Origin: an uncultured Saprospiraceae bacterium
Lineage (GTDB): Bacteria > Bacteroidota > Bacteroidia > Chitinophagales > Saprospiraceae
DNA length: 64,000 nucleotides
Direction: 5' to 3'
NCBI GenBank assembly: GCA_938007965.1
Contig: CALLMH010000075.1
Coordinates: 1-64,000, forward strand
The notes below the pieces were generated by a model. The model did no database searches and was not told the DNA's origin. It saw only the letters and a program-made list of their open reading frames with translations. Positions 47,292 through 55,581 of the stretch are shown here, in pieces. Positions within the stretch are counted from its first letter, which is position 1. Every line of letters starts with the position of its first letter. Position numbers and translations under genes: made by a program.

Positions 47292-48131
47292 ATGAAGTTA
47301 ACTTATAGTAGTCTCAAAGATAATGACATCTTTATTTTGACTAATTTCTCCTGTCAGCCATCACAGGAACTATTGAATGATCGTAATCTGTACAAGATAT
47401 TATGGAGTAAAAAAGTAAGCACTAATATAGTAGTCGATGATTATAATCTAGAACTAAAACCCAATGAGGTTATATTCTGTACACCGCTCAATATCATGGA
47501 GGTTCCTATGGATTCCGAAGATCTTTTGGCGATTGTTTTCAACAAAGAATTTTTCTGCATTCAGACCAATGATGATCAGGTATCATGTCATGGCTTTCTG
47601 TTTTTCGGATCTTCCCAACCTCCGATAATTCAATTGAACGAAAAAAAATCTGCCGACTTCGAAAATATAATTCGCCTATTCAAAGAAGATTTATTGATCA
47701 AGGATCACCTACAAGGAGAGATGCTCCGTTCGTTATTGAAACGCTTACTGATTCAATCTACGAGAATGGTCAAAAATGAACTCCCCCAACCTACAATACC
47801 TAATGCCCAATTGAATGTTATAAGAGAGTATAATATCCTTGTCGAAAAACATTTCAGAGAGTATCATCATGTAAAAGACTACGCAAACTTGATGTTCAAA
47901 TCTCCAAAAACATTATCCAACTTATTTCCAAAATTCAGCAATAAGACACCGAGTATGGTTATAAATGATCGTATCTTATTAGAGGCTAGACGTCTTCTAT
48001 TGTATTCTGATCTTTCTACTAATGAGATCGCAACCGAACTAGGATATAAAGATCCTGGTCACTTTTCTAAGTTTTTTAAGAAGCACGAAGGCCTAAGTCC
48101 CTCCGTTTTTAAGAAAAGTAAGCAAAATTAA
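47292..48131 (+). CDS. AraC family transcriptional regulator
   Basis: A 279-aa regulator. The N-terminal 170 residues look like a small cupin or ligand-binding domain (VVDDYNLELKPNEVIFCTPL), and residues about 180-279 form the double helix-turn-helix (VKDYANLMFKSPKTLSNLFP and STNEIATELGYKDPGHFSKF, ending FKKHEGLSPSVFKK). It ends 18 bp before the first of two direct repeats that precede the cupredoxin-like gene, and a matching pair lies before the AhpD-like gene. I infer that this protein activates both. Confidence 0.93.
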   Translation: MKLTYSSLKDNDIFILTNFSCQPSQELLNDRNLYKILWSKKVSTNIVVDDYNLELKPNEVIFCTPLNIMEVPMDSEDLLAIVFNKEFFCIQTNDDQVSCHGFLFFGSSQPPIIQLNEKKSADFENIIRLFKEDLLIKDHLQGEMLRSLLKRLLIQSTRMVKNELPQPTIPNAQLNVIREYNILVEKHFREYHHVKDYANLMFKSPKTLSNLFPKFSNKTPSMVINDRILLEARRLLLYSDLSTNEIATELGYKDPGHFSKFFKKHEGLSPSVFKKSKQN

Positions 48132-48149
48132 ACTCTACATATTTCATAT

Positions 48150-48216
48150 AAGGAAACATTGACAATTACTAAGGAAATATTGACCTATAGCATGGGTTGA
48201 ATCCGCCCCATATTTG
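48150..48216 (+). promoter_or_regulatory. Activator-type promoter of the cupredoxin-like gene
   Basis: AAGGAAACATTGAC (48150-48163) and AAGGAAATATTGAC (48171-48184) are direct repeats 21 bp apart, two helical turns. CATATTTG (48209-48216) is the -7 box. There is no -33 TTG at 20 nt, and the second repeat covers that position, as expected for activation by an AraC-type protein. The same layout is at 49383. Confidence 0.65.
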
Positions 48217-48251
48217 CATTATAATCTTAACAACAAATAAAAAATATTATA

Positions 48252-48917
48252 ATGAAAAAAATGAAATTAGTATTCGTAGCATTATTTGCTCTTACTCTCT
48301 CTTTCGGAAATGCACAAGTAAACCAAGTAAATCTAGACCAAACTGATGGGAAATTTGTACAGGAAAATATAACCTTGACTCCGGGTGACTACCAATTTAA
48401 TATTTCTAATACAGATGTAGATCACGAAGTTGGTTTTGTATTAGTACCAAAAGGAAAAACTGGCCCTGAGAATCATATCAAGAATGCATATGTTACAGCT
48501 CCGGTAAAATCAGGTGCTAGCTCACCGTCAAAGGTAGTCACTCTCTCAGCTGGAGAATATGAATATTTCTGCCCGCTGAATCCTACGCCGAAGTACACAC
48601 TGACAGTACGTGATGATGTAGAACCTATCAAACTGACTCAAGTAGAAGGTAGATTCGAAAATCAAGAAGTGACAGTCTCTGAAGGTTCTTATCAATTCGA
48701 AATCGCCAACAATGGTGTAGATCACGAAGTTGGATTCGTACTGGTACCAAAAGGAAAATACGATGCAAGCAATCATATAAAAGCAGCTTATGTAACCGCT
48801 CCTGTAGCAGACGGAAGTAGCTCCAAAACAGGCATCGTAGAACTCTCAGCTGGAGAATATGAATATTTCTGCCCACTGAATCCTACGCCGAAGTACACGC
48901 TGACAGTACTAAAATAA
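48252..48917 (+). CDS. Exported protein with two cupredoxin-like domains
   Basis: A 221-aa protein with a signal peptide (1-21, ending SFGNAQ) and two domains of 100 residues each (about 23-120 and 123-220), alike along their length. Each has NHIK.AYVTAPV, a DHEVGFVLVPKGK strand with the first His, and SAGEYEYFCPLNPTPKYTLTV with the Cys. The usual second His and Met after the Cys (C-x-x-H-x-x-M type) are absent; LNPTP follows instead. A type 1 copper site is therefore doubtful. It is probably periplasmic. It follows an AraC-type regulator and has an activator-type promoter. Confidence 0.85.
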   Translation: MKKMKLVFVALFALTLSFGNAQVNQVNLDQTDGKFVQENITLTPGDYQFNISNTDVDHEVGFVLVPKGKTGPENHIKNAYVTAPVKSGASSPSKVVTLSAGEYEYFCPLNPTPKYTLTVRDDVEPIKLTQVEGRFENQEVTVSEGSYQFEIANNGVDHEVGFVLVPKGKYDASNHIKAAYVTAPVADGSSSKTGIVELSAGEYEYFCPLNPTPKYTLTVLK

Positions 48918-48938
48918 AACACCCTTCTTTCCATCTAG

Positions 48939-48975
48939 ATGGCTAGGTTCGCATAAGTGGATCTAGCCATTTTTA
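48939..48975 (+). terminator. Terminator of the cupredoxin-like gene
   Basis: ATGGCTAG and CTAGCCAT form an 8-bp stem, with an inner partly paired loop, followed by TTTTTA. Confidence 0.7.
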
Positions 48976-48995
48976 TGTTATAAATAGGGGTACTC

Positions 48996-49335
48996 AAAAG
49001 TAAGGAGAGCAATACAATTGTGTGACGATTTGGTTTTTGAGTCGATAGTCGATAATGGCCTTAGCTAGCTTTGGTATTTAGATTAAATTTTGGCGTTAAG
49101 AGTTAGATAGAGTCATGATGTAAGAGATGGCTTGTTTAGCAATCACTTGTTCTTTGTTTCGTTTCTATGTCAAGAATGAAATCACAAGCTAGCGGCGAGC
49201 GAAATGATATGCTTAAATATATTGGATCGTTTTTACGATTAAATCAAAAATAAGGGGGTAATATTTTCAGAAAGTAAGACGGTCATAGTCTAGTGAATAA
49301 AAGGATATTCAGTTTTTTGGAAGATCCCTAACTAG
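48996..49335 (+). repeat. Dispersed intergenic repeat, long copy B
   Basis: It starts AAAAGTAAGGAGAGCAATAC, like copy C at 51946. A middle part of about 170 bp (about 49082-49255) is absent from copy C but present, inverted, in copy D at the window start. It ends with the common AAGTAAGACGGTCATAGTCT at 49272 and GGATATTC. It fills most of the 590-bp gap before the AhpD-like gene. No gene is seen in it. Confidence 0.75.
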
Positions 49336-49382
49336 TCTAATAATTGGTTAATTGGTGTTTTTTTTAGTGGAATATGTGCAAT

Positions 49383-49449
49383 AGGGAAAAACTGACATGA
49401 ATAGAGGAAGTATCACCCTATAACAAGGGGTAAAACAGCTGCATATTTG
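49383..49449 (+). promoter_or_regulatory. Activator-type promoter of the AhpD-like gene
   Basis: AGGGAAAAACTGAC (49383-49396) and GAGGAAGTATCACC (49404-49417) lie 21 bp apart and are diverged forms of the repeats at 48150 and 48171. CATATTTG (49442-49449) begins 38 bp after the start of the second repeat, exactly as in the other promoter. Confidence 0.6.
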
Positions 49450-49507
49450 TAATGTAATTAAAAGGGAAGCAACCCTAACAATAATAAATAAACTAAAAAT
49501 AATAAAA

Positions 49508-50044
49508 ATGAACACACAATTTAACGTTCCAACAAGAAGTGAAGTAAGTCAAACGAATCAGGCAATTTTTGACAATCTAGAAAAAGGGCTTGGTTTCGTT
49601 CCTAATATTTTCGCTACTTACGCATACAGTGAAAATGCACTTAAAAACTATCTCGACTTTAGCAATGCAAAAACATCTCTAAAAACAAAAGAAAAAGAAG
49701 TTGTAAATCTAGCGGTCAGTGAAGCGAATCAATGCGAATACTGTCTTGCAGCCCACACAGCGATTGCTGGCATGAATGGCTATACACCTGAACAGATATT
49801 GGAATTGCGAGCGGGAAAGGCATCGTTTGACACGAAGTTGAATGCATTAGCAAATTTAGCAAAAGACATCACTGAAAACAGAGGCGCTACTAGTCCTGAA
49901 GCATTGAATGAATTCTTCGCACAAGGATGGACTAAAGAGAATCTGATAGATACAATCAGCTTGGTAGGAGATAAGACAATAACCAACTATCTTCACAAAA
50001 CTACACAGGTGCCTGTAGATTTTCCTGTTGCTCAACCGCTATAA
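49508..50044 (+). CDS. Carboxymuconolactone decarboxylase / AhpD-like protein
   Basis: A 178-aa cytoplasmic protein of the AhpD fold. The redox CxxC-x-x-H motif is QCEYCLAAHTAIAG near residues 75-89, the pattern of peroxidase-type members that receive electrons through the Cys pair. The N-terminal segment FDNLEKGLGFVPNIFATYAY is typical. Members reduce alkyl hydroperoxides or act as decarboxylases; the substrate is unknown. It shares a promoter module with the cupredoxin-like gene and is probably part of the same AraC-type response. Confidence 0.9.
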   Translation: MNTQFNVPTRSEVSQTNQAIFDNLEKGLGFVPNIFATYAYSENALKNYLDFSNAKTSLKTKEKEVVNLAVSEANQCEYCLAAHTAIAGMNGYTPEQILELRAGKASFDTKLNALANLAKDITENRGATSPEALNEFFAQGWTKENLIDTISLVGDKTITNYLHKTTQVPVDFPVAQPL

Positions 50045-50098
50045 TATATAGCTAGAAGTCGCTAAATATAAGAAACAATAAATACTTGATATTTTAAA

Positions 50099-50137
50099 AA
50101 ATAAGTCCATCAACTTTGTTGGGCTTATTTTTTTTTA
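50099..50137 (+). terminator. Terminator of the AhpD-like gene
   Basis: AATAAGTCCA and GGGCTTATT pair, with one bulge, across a short loop. A run of nine T follows. Confidence 0.75.
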
Positions 50138-50193
50138 TAATCGGTACCACTAAGTATATTCTAATGATTAATCATATTATAAAACGAATAGAA

Positions 50194-50556
50194 TTAAGAA
50201 CGTAATATCTTATCCATTTTTCTACCTCTCGCCAGTTCTTCTACTAATTTATCAAGATATCTTGTCTGTTTTGTTATCTGATTATCGATTTCTTCTATTC
50301 TATAGCCGCATATGACACCTTTTATCATGTGTGCATTAGGATGCAGGTTCGCCTCCTCAAAAAATGTTTTGAAGGTTACTTGAGTATCTATTAACTCTTG
50401 TACTTTATCCTTATCGTATCCAGTCAGCCACTCTATCACCTGATATAATTCTTCGATGGTCCTACCTTTCTTCTCTACCTTTTCCACATAATGTGGAAAT
50501 ACTGAGAAAAACTTCATATTCGCTACTCGTTCATTGTGCTCAGGCGTTGTTTTCAT
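50194..50556 (-). CDS. DUF2200 family protein
   Basis: A 120-aa protein of DUF2200, a widely conserved small cytoplasmic family of unknown function. The characteristic FSVFPHYVEKVEKKGRTIEE, VIEWLTGYD and KGVICGYRIEEIDNQITKQT are all present. The length is normal. It converges on the AhpD-like gene and has no operon partner. Confidence 0.9.
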   Translation of the reverse strand: MKTTPEHNERVANMKFFSVFPHYVEKVEKKGRTIEELYQVIEWLTGYDKDKVQELIDTQVTFKTFFEEANLHPNAHMIKGVICGYRIEEIDNQITKQTRYLDKLVEELARGRKMDKILRS

Positions 50557-50700
50557 AATTATCAGTTTATTTATCTAAAATAAAATAATTGACTTCCGAT
50601 CCTACATGCATTTATAAATATCGTAATTGGAATTACTTAATTCGAAATATCCATCTTTAAAATCATACGGTAAAGGAAATCAGATAAAAAATTATTGCTA

Positions 50701-51657
50701 TCATTTTGTTGCTCTTTCTAATCTATCATTGATAGACTTGCCGAGGCCATAATCAGGAAATCGTTGTGCAACTATCATATCCAGATTCAAGGCGTCTAGC
50801 GAGTGAAGTGCGCCATACAATTTTGAAGCTGCCTCTTTGAGGTCTTCGCTCTTTGACAGTATTTCTATTTGTTCGATATTAGAAGCTGATACAGACTTTG
50901 AAAAACTGAGCACTCCTATTCTTTTATTTTCATACTTTTTCACAAAACTATCCAAATTATCCGTTAGGTATATTTTTGTTTTGGGAGCGTAATGTTTCGC
51001 TAGCATACCTGGCGCATCAGGAGAATCCTTGCTTTTGTTTTTGACGTCTATTTTCCCCACGACATCTTCTATTTCTTCTATTGATATAGACCCAAGTCGG
51101 TAAATCAGCGGTTCACCATTCTCGAATCCGATAATGGTAGATTCTAGTCCGTTCTTACAATCACCCCCTTCAAGCACCATCCGTATTGAGTTTTTAAAAT
51201 AATTCTCTACATGTATAGCCTTCGTGGGACTGACACAGTTGAATGGATTCGCACTAGGCGCTGCAAGTGGAAAAGATAATTTCTCCAACAATTCCAAAGC
51301 AACAGGATGATTAGGAATTCTCACGGCTACAGTTTCTTTCCCCGCAGTAATTATATCAGGAACAGAAGACTTTTTTTTCAAAACCAAAGTCAATGAACCA
51401 GGCCAAAATGCCTCCGCCAGTAACTGTGCCTTGGGTGGAATATCACTAACAATTGCATCCAATTTCTCTATCGAATGAAGATGTACAATTAATGGATTGA
51501 ATAATGGTCTTCGCTTGACTTCAAAGATTTTTCGAATGGCTTTATCACTATATATATTGCCAGCTAATCCATAGACAGTCTCAGTAGGTATTGCCACCAA
51601 ATCCTCACTCTCCAAGATATGTACAGCCTTGGTTATATTATCCGAAATTATAGTCAT
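50701..51657 (-). CDS. L-threonylcarbamoyladenylate synthase (Sua5/YwlC type)
   Basis: A 318-aa enzyme that makes threonylcarbamoyl-AMP from Thr, bicarbonate and ATP, the first step of t6A37 formation in tRNAs reading ANN codons. The YrdC domain (about 1-200) has VAIPTETVYGLAG, KRRPLFNPLIVHL and PSANPFNCVSPTKA. The C-terminal Sua5 domain (about 225-318) starts after PDAPGMLAKHYAPKT, so it is the long two-domain form. It is monocistronic as far as I can see. Confidence 0.95.
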   Translation of the reverse strand: MTIISDNITKAVHILESEDLVAIPTETVYGLAGNIYSDKAIRKIFEVKRRPLFNPLIVHLHSIEKLDAIVSDIPPKAQLLAEAFWPGSLTLVLKKKSSVPDIITAGKETVAVRIPNHPVALELLEKLSFPLAAPSANPFNCVSPTKAIHVENYFKNSIRMVLEGGDCKNGLESTIIGFENGEPLIYRLGSISIEEIEDVVGKIDVKNKSKDSPDAPGMLAKHYAPKTKIYLTDNLDSFVKKYENKRIGVLSFSKSVSASNIEQIEILSKSEDLKEAASKLYGALHSLDALNLDMIVAQRFPDYGLGKSINDRLERATK

Positions 51658-51945
51658 GCTACCTATATTTGATCATAAGTGGAGAAAAAAACTTCAAATT
51701 GAGCCACGTTGATACAAAATCTATCCGCGCCGAATATCTATGCCATTCTTTCCTATCTATCGTTTTTTAGAAGGACAGCTTCCGTCCGCAAATATATTAT
51801 AATTTTGAAACACAGAGCTGATTTCTAACCATCGAAATACGTTACACAATCTCGATTTCAGTTTTGGATTATACAAATAGGTTCATAATCTATTATGAGA
51901 TTATAGTCTTTGTAATTATAGTCGGTATAGTATTTAGAATAATAT
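51658..51945. other. Gene-free stretch upstream of repeat copy C
   Basis: Together with the repeat and the leader of the E1 gene this makes a 643-bp gap. I see no gene and no clear structured element in this part. Confidence 0.35.
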
Positions 51946-52098
51946 AAAAGTAAGGAGAACCATACAATTTGTGTGATGATATGGGTTTTAAGTCGTTGGT
52001 GACTTTTGTCTTAGGTATTTAGGGTAATCTTTTCATAAGTAAGCCTGTCATAGTCTAGTGAATAAAAGGATATTCTATATTCGGAATATCCCTATTTA
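51946..52098 (+). repeat. Dispersed intergenic repeat, short copy C
   Basis: It starts AAAAGTAAGGAGAACCATAC and continues to TCATAGTCTAGTGAATAAAA, matching copy B without its 170-bp middle. It ends in a hairpin GGATATTC/GAATATCC at 52068-52091. A long open frame that runs into the E1 gene crosses it, but the frame is not coding here. Confidence 0.75.
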
Positions 52099-52300
52099 CT
52101 CATCGCTTGATAATCGACATATAGCATGGACTATGATTCTATCTTTTGTATCTAATTTGATGATAGTGATTAGTCTAATAAACAAATATACAGAAGAAAG
52201 AAAAAGTAACAACTCAACGACTAACAACTCAACAAATCAAAATTTCGCTTCCTTTACGAACAATCATTCGTATATTTACCTACCTAATCAGAAGTTTGAA

Positions 52301-54373
52301 ATGACAAAGCCCAAAAATAGTATTACTCCCGATATAGTAGAACGCGCATATAGTATCCTGCATACCGCAAAATCCATGTCAGAGCTGTATGAAGAAAACA
52401 TGAAGATCGTCTCAAAATATGTCCATGCTACCAGCCGTGGTCATGAAGCCATACAGATAGCTGCGGGGATGCAACTTACACCACAGGATTTTGTGACACC
52501 GTATTACAGAGATGATGCGATGCTGCTATCTATCGGATGTTCACCTTACGATCTTATGCTGCAAGTACTCGCCAAGAAAGATGATCCTTTCTCGGCAGGA
52601 AGGACGTACTACTCGCACCCTAGTTTGAAGGATGATGACAAACCGACTATCCCTCACCAATCTTCTGCCACAGGTATGCAGGCTATCCCTGCAACTGGGA
52701 TAGCCATGGGCATACAGTACAAGGAAATAACAGGTCTTTCAACAATAAAGAATAACAATAACCCGATAGTCATATGCTCGATAGGAGATGCGGCTATGAC
52801 CGAAGGAGAGATTAGTGAGGCACTCCAGATGGCAGCACTCAAGCAATTTCCCATTATCTACCTCGTACAGGACAATGATTGGGACATCTCAGCCAATGCG
52901 GCCGAGGTCAGAGCGATGGATGCTTACGAATATGCGCAAGGTTTCCCCGGTATCGAGGCTATATCCATAGATGGAAGTGACTTCCTGACCTGCTACGAAA
53001 CTATGAATACTGTCATCGAAAAATGTAGAAAGGAGCGAAGGCCATTCCTAGTACATGCAAAAGTACCATTACTTAATCATCATACATCTGGTGTACGAAA
53101 AGAATGGTATCGTGATGACCTAGAAGAACATATGACCAGAGATCCGTATCCAAAATTACGTCGTATCTTATCAGATTTCGGCATTTCAGATAAGAAAAGA
53201 GAAGCAATAGAAAAACAAGTATCCAAAACAGTAAGTAAAGCTTATAAAAAGGCCTTAAAAGCTCAAGATCCTCTGCCCGAAGATCTATTTACTCATGATT
53301 TTGCGCCTACTCTAGTAACCGAGGAAAAAGGCAATAGATCGCCAAAAAATGGCGAAGAAAAAGTAATGGTAGATAGCGCTCTCATTGCAATACAAGAGCT
53401 GATGGAAGATCATCCCGAGTGCCTCCTCTATGGCCAGGATGTAGGTGCTCGATTGGGCGGTGTATTTCGTGAAGCCGCTACCCTAGCCCAGAAGTTTGGA
53501 GACGACCGAGTATTCAATACCCCAATCCAAGAGGCATTCATCATCGGTAGCACTGTAGGGATGTCGGCAGCGGGATTGAGGCCGATCGTAGAGGTACAGT
53601 TCGCAGACTATATATGGCCTGGACTCAATCAGTTGTTCAGCGAGGTAAGTAGAAGTTGCTATCTATCCAATGGTAAATTCCCCGTAAGTATGGTACTACG
53701 AGTTCCGATAGGAGCATACGGAAGTGGAGGACCATATCACTCTAGTAGTGTGGAGTCTATACTTACCAACATTCGCGGTATCAAGATCGCCTACCCAAGC
53801 AATGGTGCAGATATGAAAGGCTTGATGAAAGCAGCTTACTATGATCCTAATCCTGTAGTAATGCTCGAACATAAAGGTCTCTATTGGTCTAAAGTTAGTG
53901 GTACAGGTATGGCGCGTACTGTTATGCCTGACAAAGATTACATTCTACCTTTTGGCAAGGCAAACATGATAATAGAGTCCTCCGAAGCAAACAAAAAGAC
54001 AGGAGACAACGTTCTAGTTATCGCTTATGGAATGGGTGTACACTGGGCATACAATTCGGCCGATGATTTTAAAAATAAAGTTGGTATTCTAGATTTGCGT
54101 ACATTGTACCCGCTTGATGAAAAAATGATTTTCGAAAAGTCGAAAGAATATGGAAGAATCCTTGTAATCACTGAAGAACCAGTACACAATGGATATGCTC
54201 AGAGTATAGCGGCAAGAGTGCAGCAGGAGTGCTTCCGTCATCTTGATGCTCCCGTGACTGTGATTGGTGCAGAGAATCTGCCAGCCATACCGCTCAATGA
54301 GGTACTAGAAAAGACGATGATTCCATCAGCCGAAAAGGTAAAAATGGCCATTGCGTCATTATTAAATTATTAA
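52301..54373 (+). CDS. 2-oxoacid dehydrogenase E1, alpha and beta subunits fused
   Basis: A thiamine diphosphate-dependent decarboxylase of 690 aa. The alpha half (about 1-340) has the GDAAMTEGEISEALQMAALK ThDP/Mg motif ending in QDNDWDIS. The beta half starts near 355 (MVDSALIAIQELMEDHPECL) with QDVGARLGGVF, EVQFADYIWPGLNQLFSE and LDLRTLYPLDEKMI. Fused E1 proteins of this kind are typical of Bacteroidota and act on branched-chain 2-oxoacids or pyruvate with E2 and E3 encoded elsewhere. The frame opens 81 codons upstream, but that part covers a dispersed repeat and low-complexity Asn/Ser sequence, so MTKPKNSITPDIVERAY is chosen. Confidence 0.93.
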   Translation: MTKPKNSITPDIVERAYSILHTAKSMSELYEENMKIVSKYVHATSRGHEAIQIAAGMQLTPQDFVTPYYRDDAMLLSIGCSPYDLMLQVLAKKDDPFSAGRTYYSHPSLKDDDKPTIPHQSSATGMQAIPATGIAMGIQYKEITGLSTIKNNNNPIVICSIGDAAMTEGEISEALQMAALKQFPIIYLVQDNDWDISANAAEVRAMDAYEYAQGFPGIEAISIDGSDFLTCYETMNTVIEKCRKERRPFLVHAKVPLLNHHTSGVRKEWYRDDLEEHMTRDPYPKLRRILSDFGISDKKREAIEKQVSKTVSKAYKKALKAQDPLPEDLFTHDFAPTLVTEEKGNRSPKNGEEKVMVDSALIAIQELMEDHPECLLYGQDVGARLGGVFREAATLAQKFGDDRVFNTPIQEAFIIGSTVGMSAAGLRPIVEVQFADYIWPGLNQLFSEVSRSCYLSNGKFPVSMVLRVPIGAYGSGGPYHSSSVESILTNIRGIKIAYPSNGADMKGLMKAAYYDPNPVVMLEHKGLYWSKVSGTGMARTVMPDKDYILPFGKANMIIESSEANKKTGDNVLVIAYGMGVHWAYNSADDFKNKVGILDLRTLYPLDEKMIFEKSKEYGRILVITEEPVHNGYAQSIAARVQQECFRHLDAPVTVIGAENLPAIPLNEVLEKTMIPSAEKVKMAIASLLNY

Positions 54374-54391
54374 CGAAAAGACTACTAAAAT

Positions 54392-55108
54392 ATGGAAGAT
54401 AAGAAAGAAAAGTTCGCAAAGAACATGAAAAAATGGACGAAAATAAAAGGTGAGAATAGTTGGACGATGTTCAAAGTGATTGCCGAATTCGTAGATGGTT
54501 TCGAGACGATGAATAACGTAATCCCTAGTATCTCTATCTTCGGATCAGCACGGACGAAACCTGGACAAAAGTATTACGAACTAGCTACTGATATGGCAGC
54601 TAGATTAACTGAAGAAGGATTCGGTGTGATCACAGGAGGAGGTCCAGGAATCATGGAAGCTGCGAACAAGGGAGCATTCGAAAATGGTGGTACCTCAATC
54701 GGATTGAATATAGATCTGCCATTTGAGCAATCCCATAATGCATATATAGATCCTGATAAAGTACTAAATCACAGATACTTCTTTGTAAGGAAGGTAATGT
54801 TTGTGAAGTACGCTCAAGCATTCATCGTAATGCCTGGTGGATTTGGTACATTGGACGAATTATTCGAAGTATTGACATTGATCCAGACTAAGAAGATCAC
54901 GCCAGTGCCAGTCATCTTGATGGGTACAGAATTCTGGGGAGGCATGAGAGAATGGATTCAAAAGACTATGCTAGAAGAACATGCTACGATCAGTGCCAAA
55001 GATATGGACCTCATCCCGATGTCAGATGATCCCGATGAAGTAATCAGTTATATCAAGAATTGGTATGCTGATCATCCTGAAAATCTAGAGCCTAACTATA
55101 ATCTATAA
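54392..55108 (+). CDS. LOG family protein (TIGR00730-like)
   Basis: A 238-aa Rossmann-fold protein. The signature PGGFGTLDELFEVLTLIQ is present near 150, as is the earlier GGGPGIMEAANKGA motif. Members release free cytokinin bases from nucleoside monophosphates in plants and some bacteria, or hydrolyse nucleotide monophosphates such as AMP; the substrate here is not known. It starts 18 bp after the E1 gene, so they are probably co-transcribed, and has a terminator. Confidence 0.9.
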   Translation: MEDKKEKFAKNMKKWTKIKGENSWTMFKVIAEFVDGFETMNNVIPSISIFGSARTKPGQKYYELATDMAARLTEEGFGVITGGGPGIMEAANKGAFENGGTSIGLNIDLPFEQSHNAYIDPDKVLNHRYFFVRKVMFVKYAQAFIVMPGGFGTLDELFEVLTLIQTKKITPVPVILMGTEFWGGMREWIQKTMLEEHATISAKDMDLIPMSDDPDEVISYIKNWYADHPENLEPNYNL

Positions 55109-55165
55109 GGCCTTTGTAGGGAATCGAGAAATTAAATTTCTAATTCCTGATATACTACTATACAG

Positions 55166-55200
55166 AGGATCATCTTTTTATTGAGGTGATCCTTTTTTGT
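55166..55200 (+). terminator. Terminator of the E1-LOG operon
   Basis: AGGATCATC and GGTGATCCT pair (with one mismatch) around a T-rich loop, followed by six T. Confidence 0.75.
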
Positions 55201-55232
55201 TTTTTAAGACCAATTACAAAAATGTATTGTAC

Positions 55233-55535
55233 TTACTTTGATGCTTTTTTCTCTTCTTTAAGCCCCTCGGCAATAAGATCTTCTACAGCGAGTTTAAATT
55301 CTGACCAGTCAAATTTTTTGTTCTTATCCTTGTCTAATCCATCGATCATTTTCCCAGCGACCATTCCTGAAATCATACGGTTCACTTTTGCTTTTTTCAC
55401 TAGGTTTTTAAGTTCTTTTTTATTGAGATAGCCGTCTTCGTTTTTATCGAAGAATGAGAATGCTTCTTCTGGTGTGGCAAATCCTTGAGTTATTAAGATT
55501 CTTATTTTTGACAAGATTGCTTTTTTGGAAGCCAT
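55233..55535 (-). CDS. Small EF-hand protein
   Basis: A 100-aa soluble protein without a signal peptide. Two EF-hand loops are visible: DKNEDGYLNKKE (30-41), with canonical Asp/Asn/Glu ligands, and DKDKNKKFDWSE (68-79), where the usual Gly at position 6 is Lys. It is Lys-rich and helical, like calmodulin-type pairs. A cytoplasmic calcium-binding or sensing role is suggested, unusual in bacteria, where most EF-hands are exported. It is transcribed alone on the minus strand, upstream of nothing obvious. Confidence 0.8.
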   Translation of the reverse strand: MASKKAILSKIRILITQGFATPEEAFSFFDKNEDGYLNKKELKNLVKKAKVNRMISGMVAGKMIDGLDKDKNKKFDWSEFKLAVEDLIAEGLKEEKKASK

Positions 55536-55581
55536 GGTTTAAGTTTATTTATTGTAAATTGTAATATACGCTAGACCTGTA

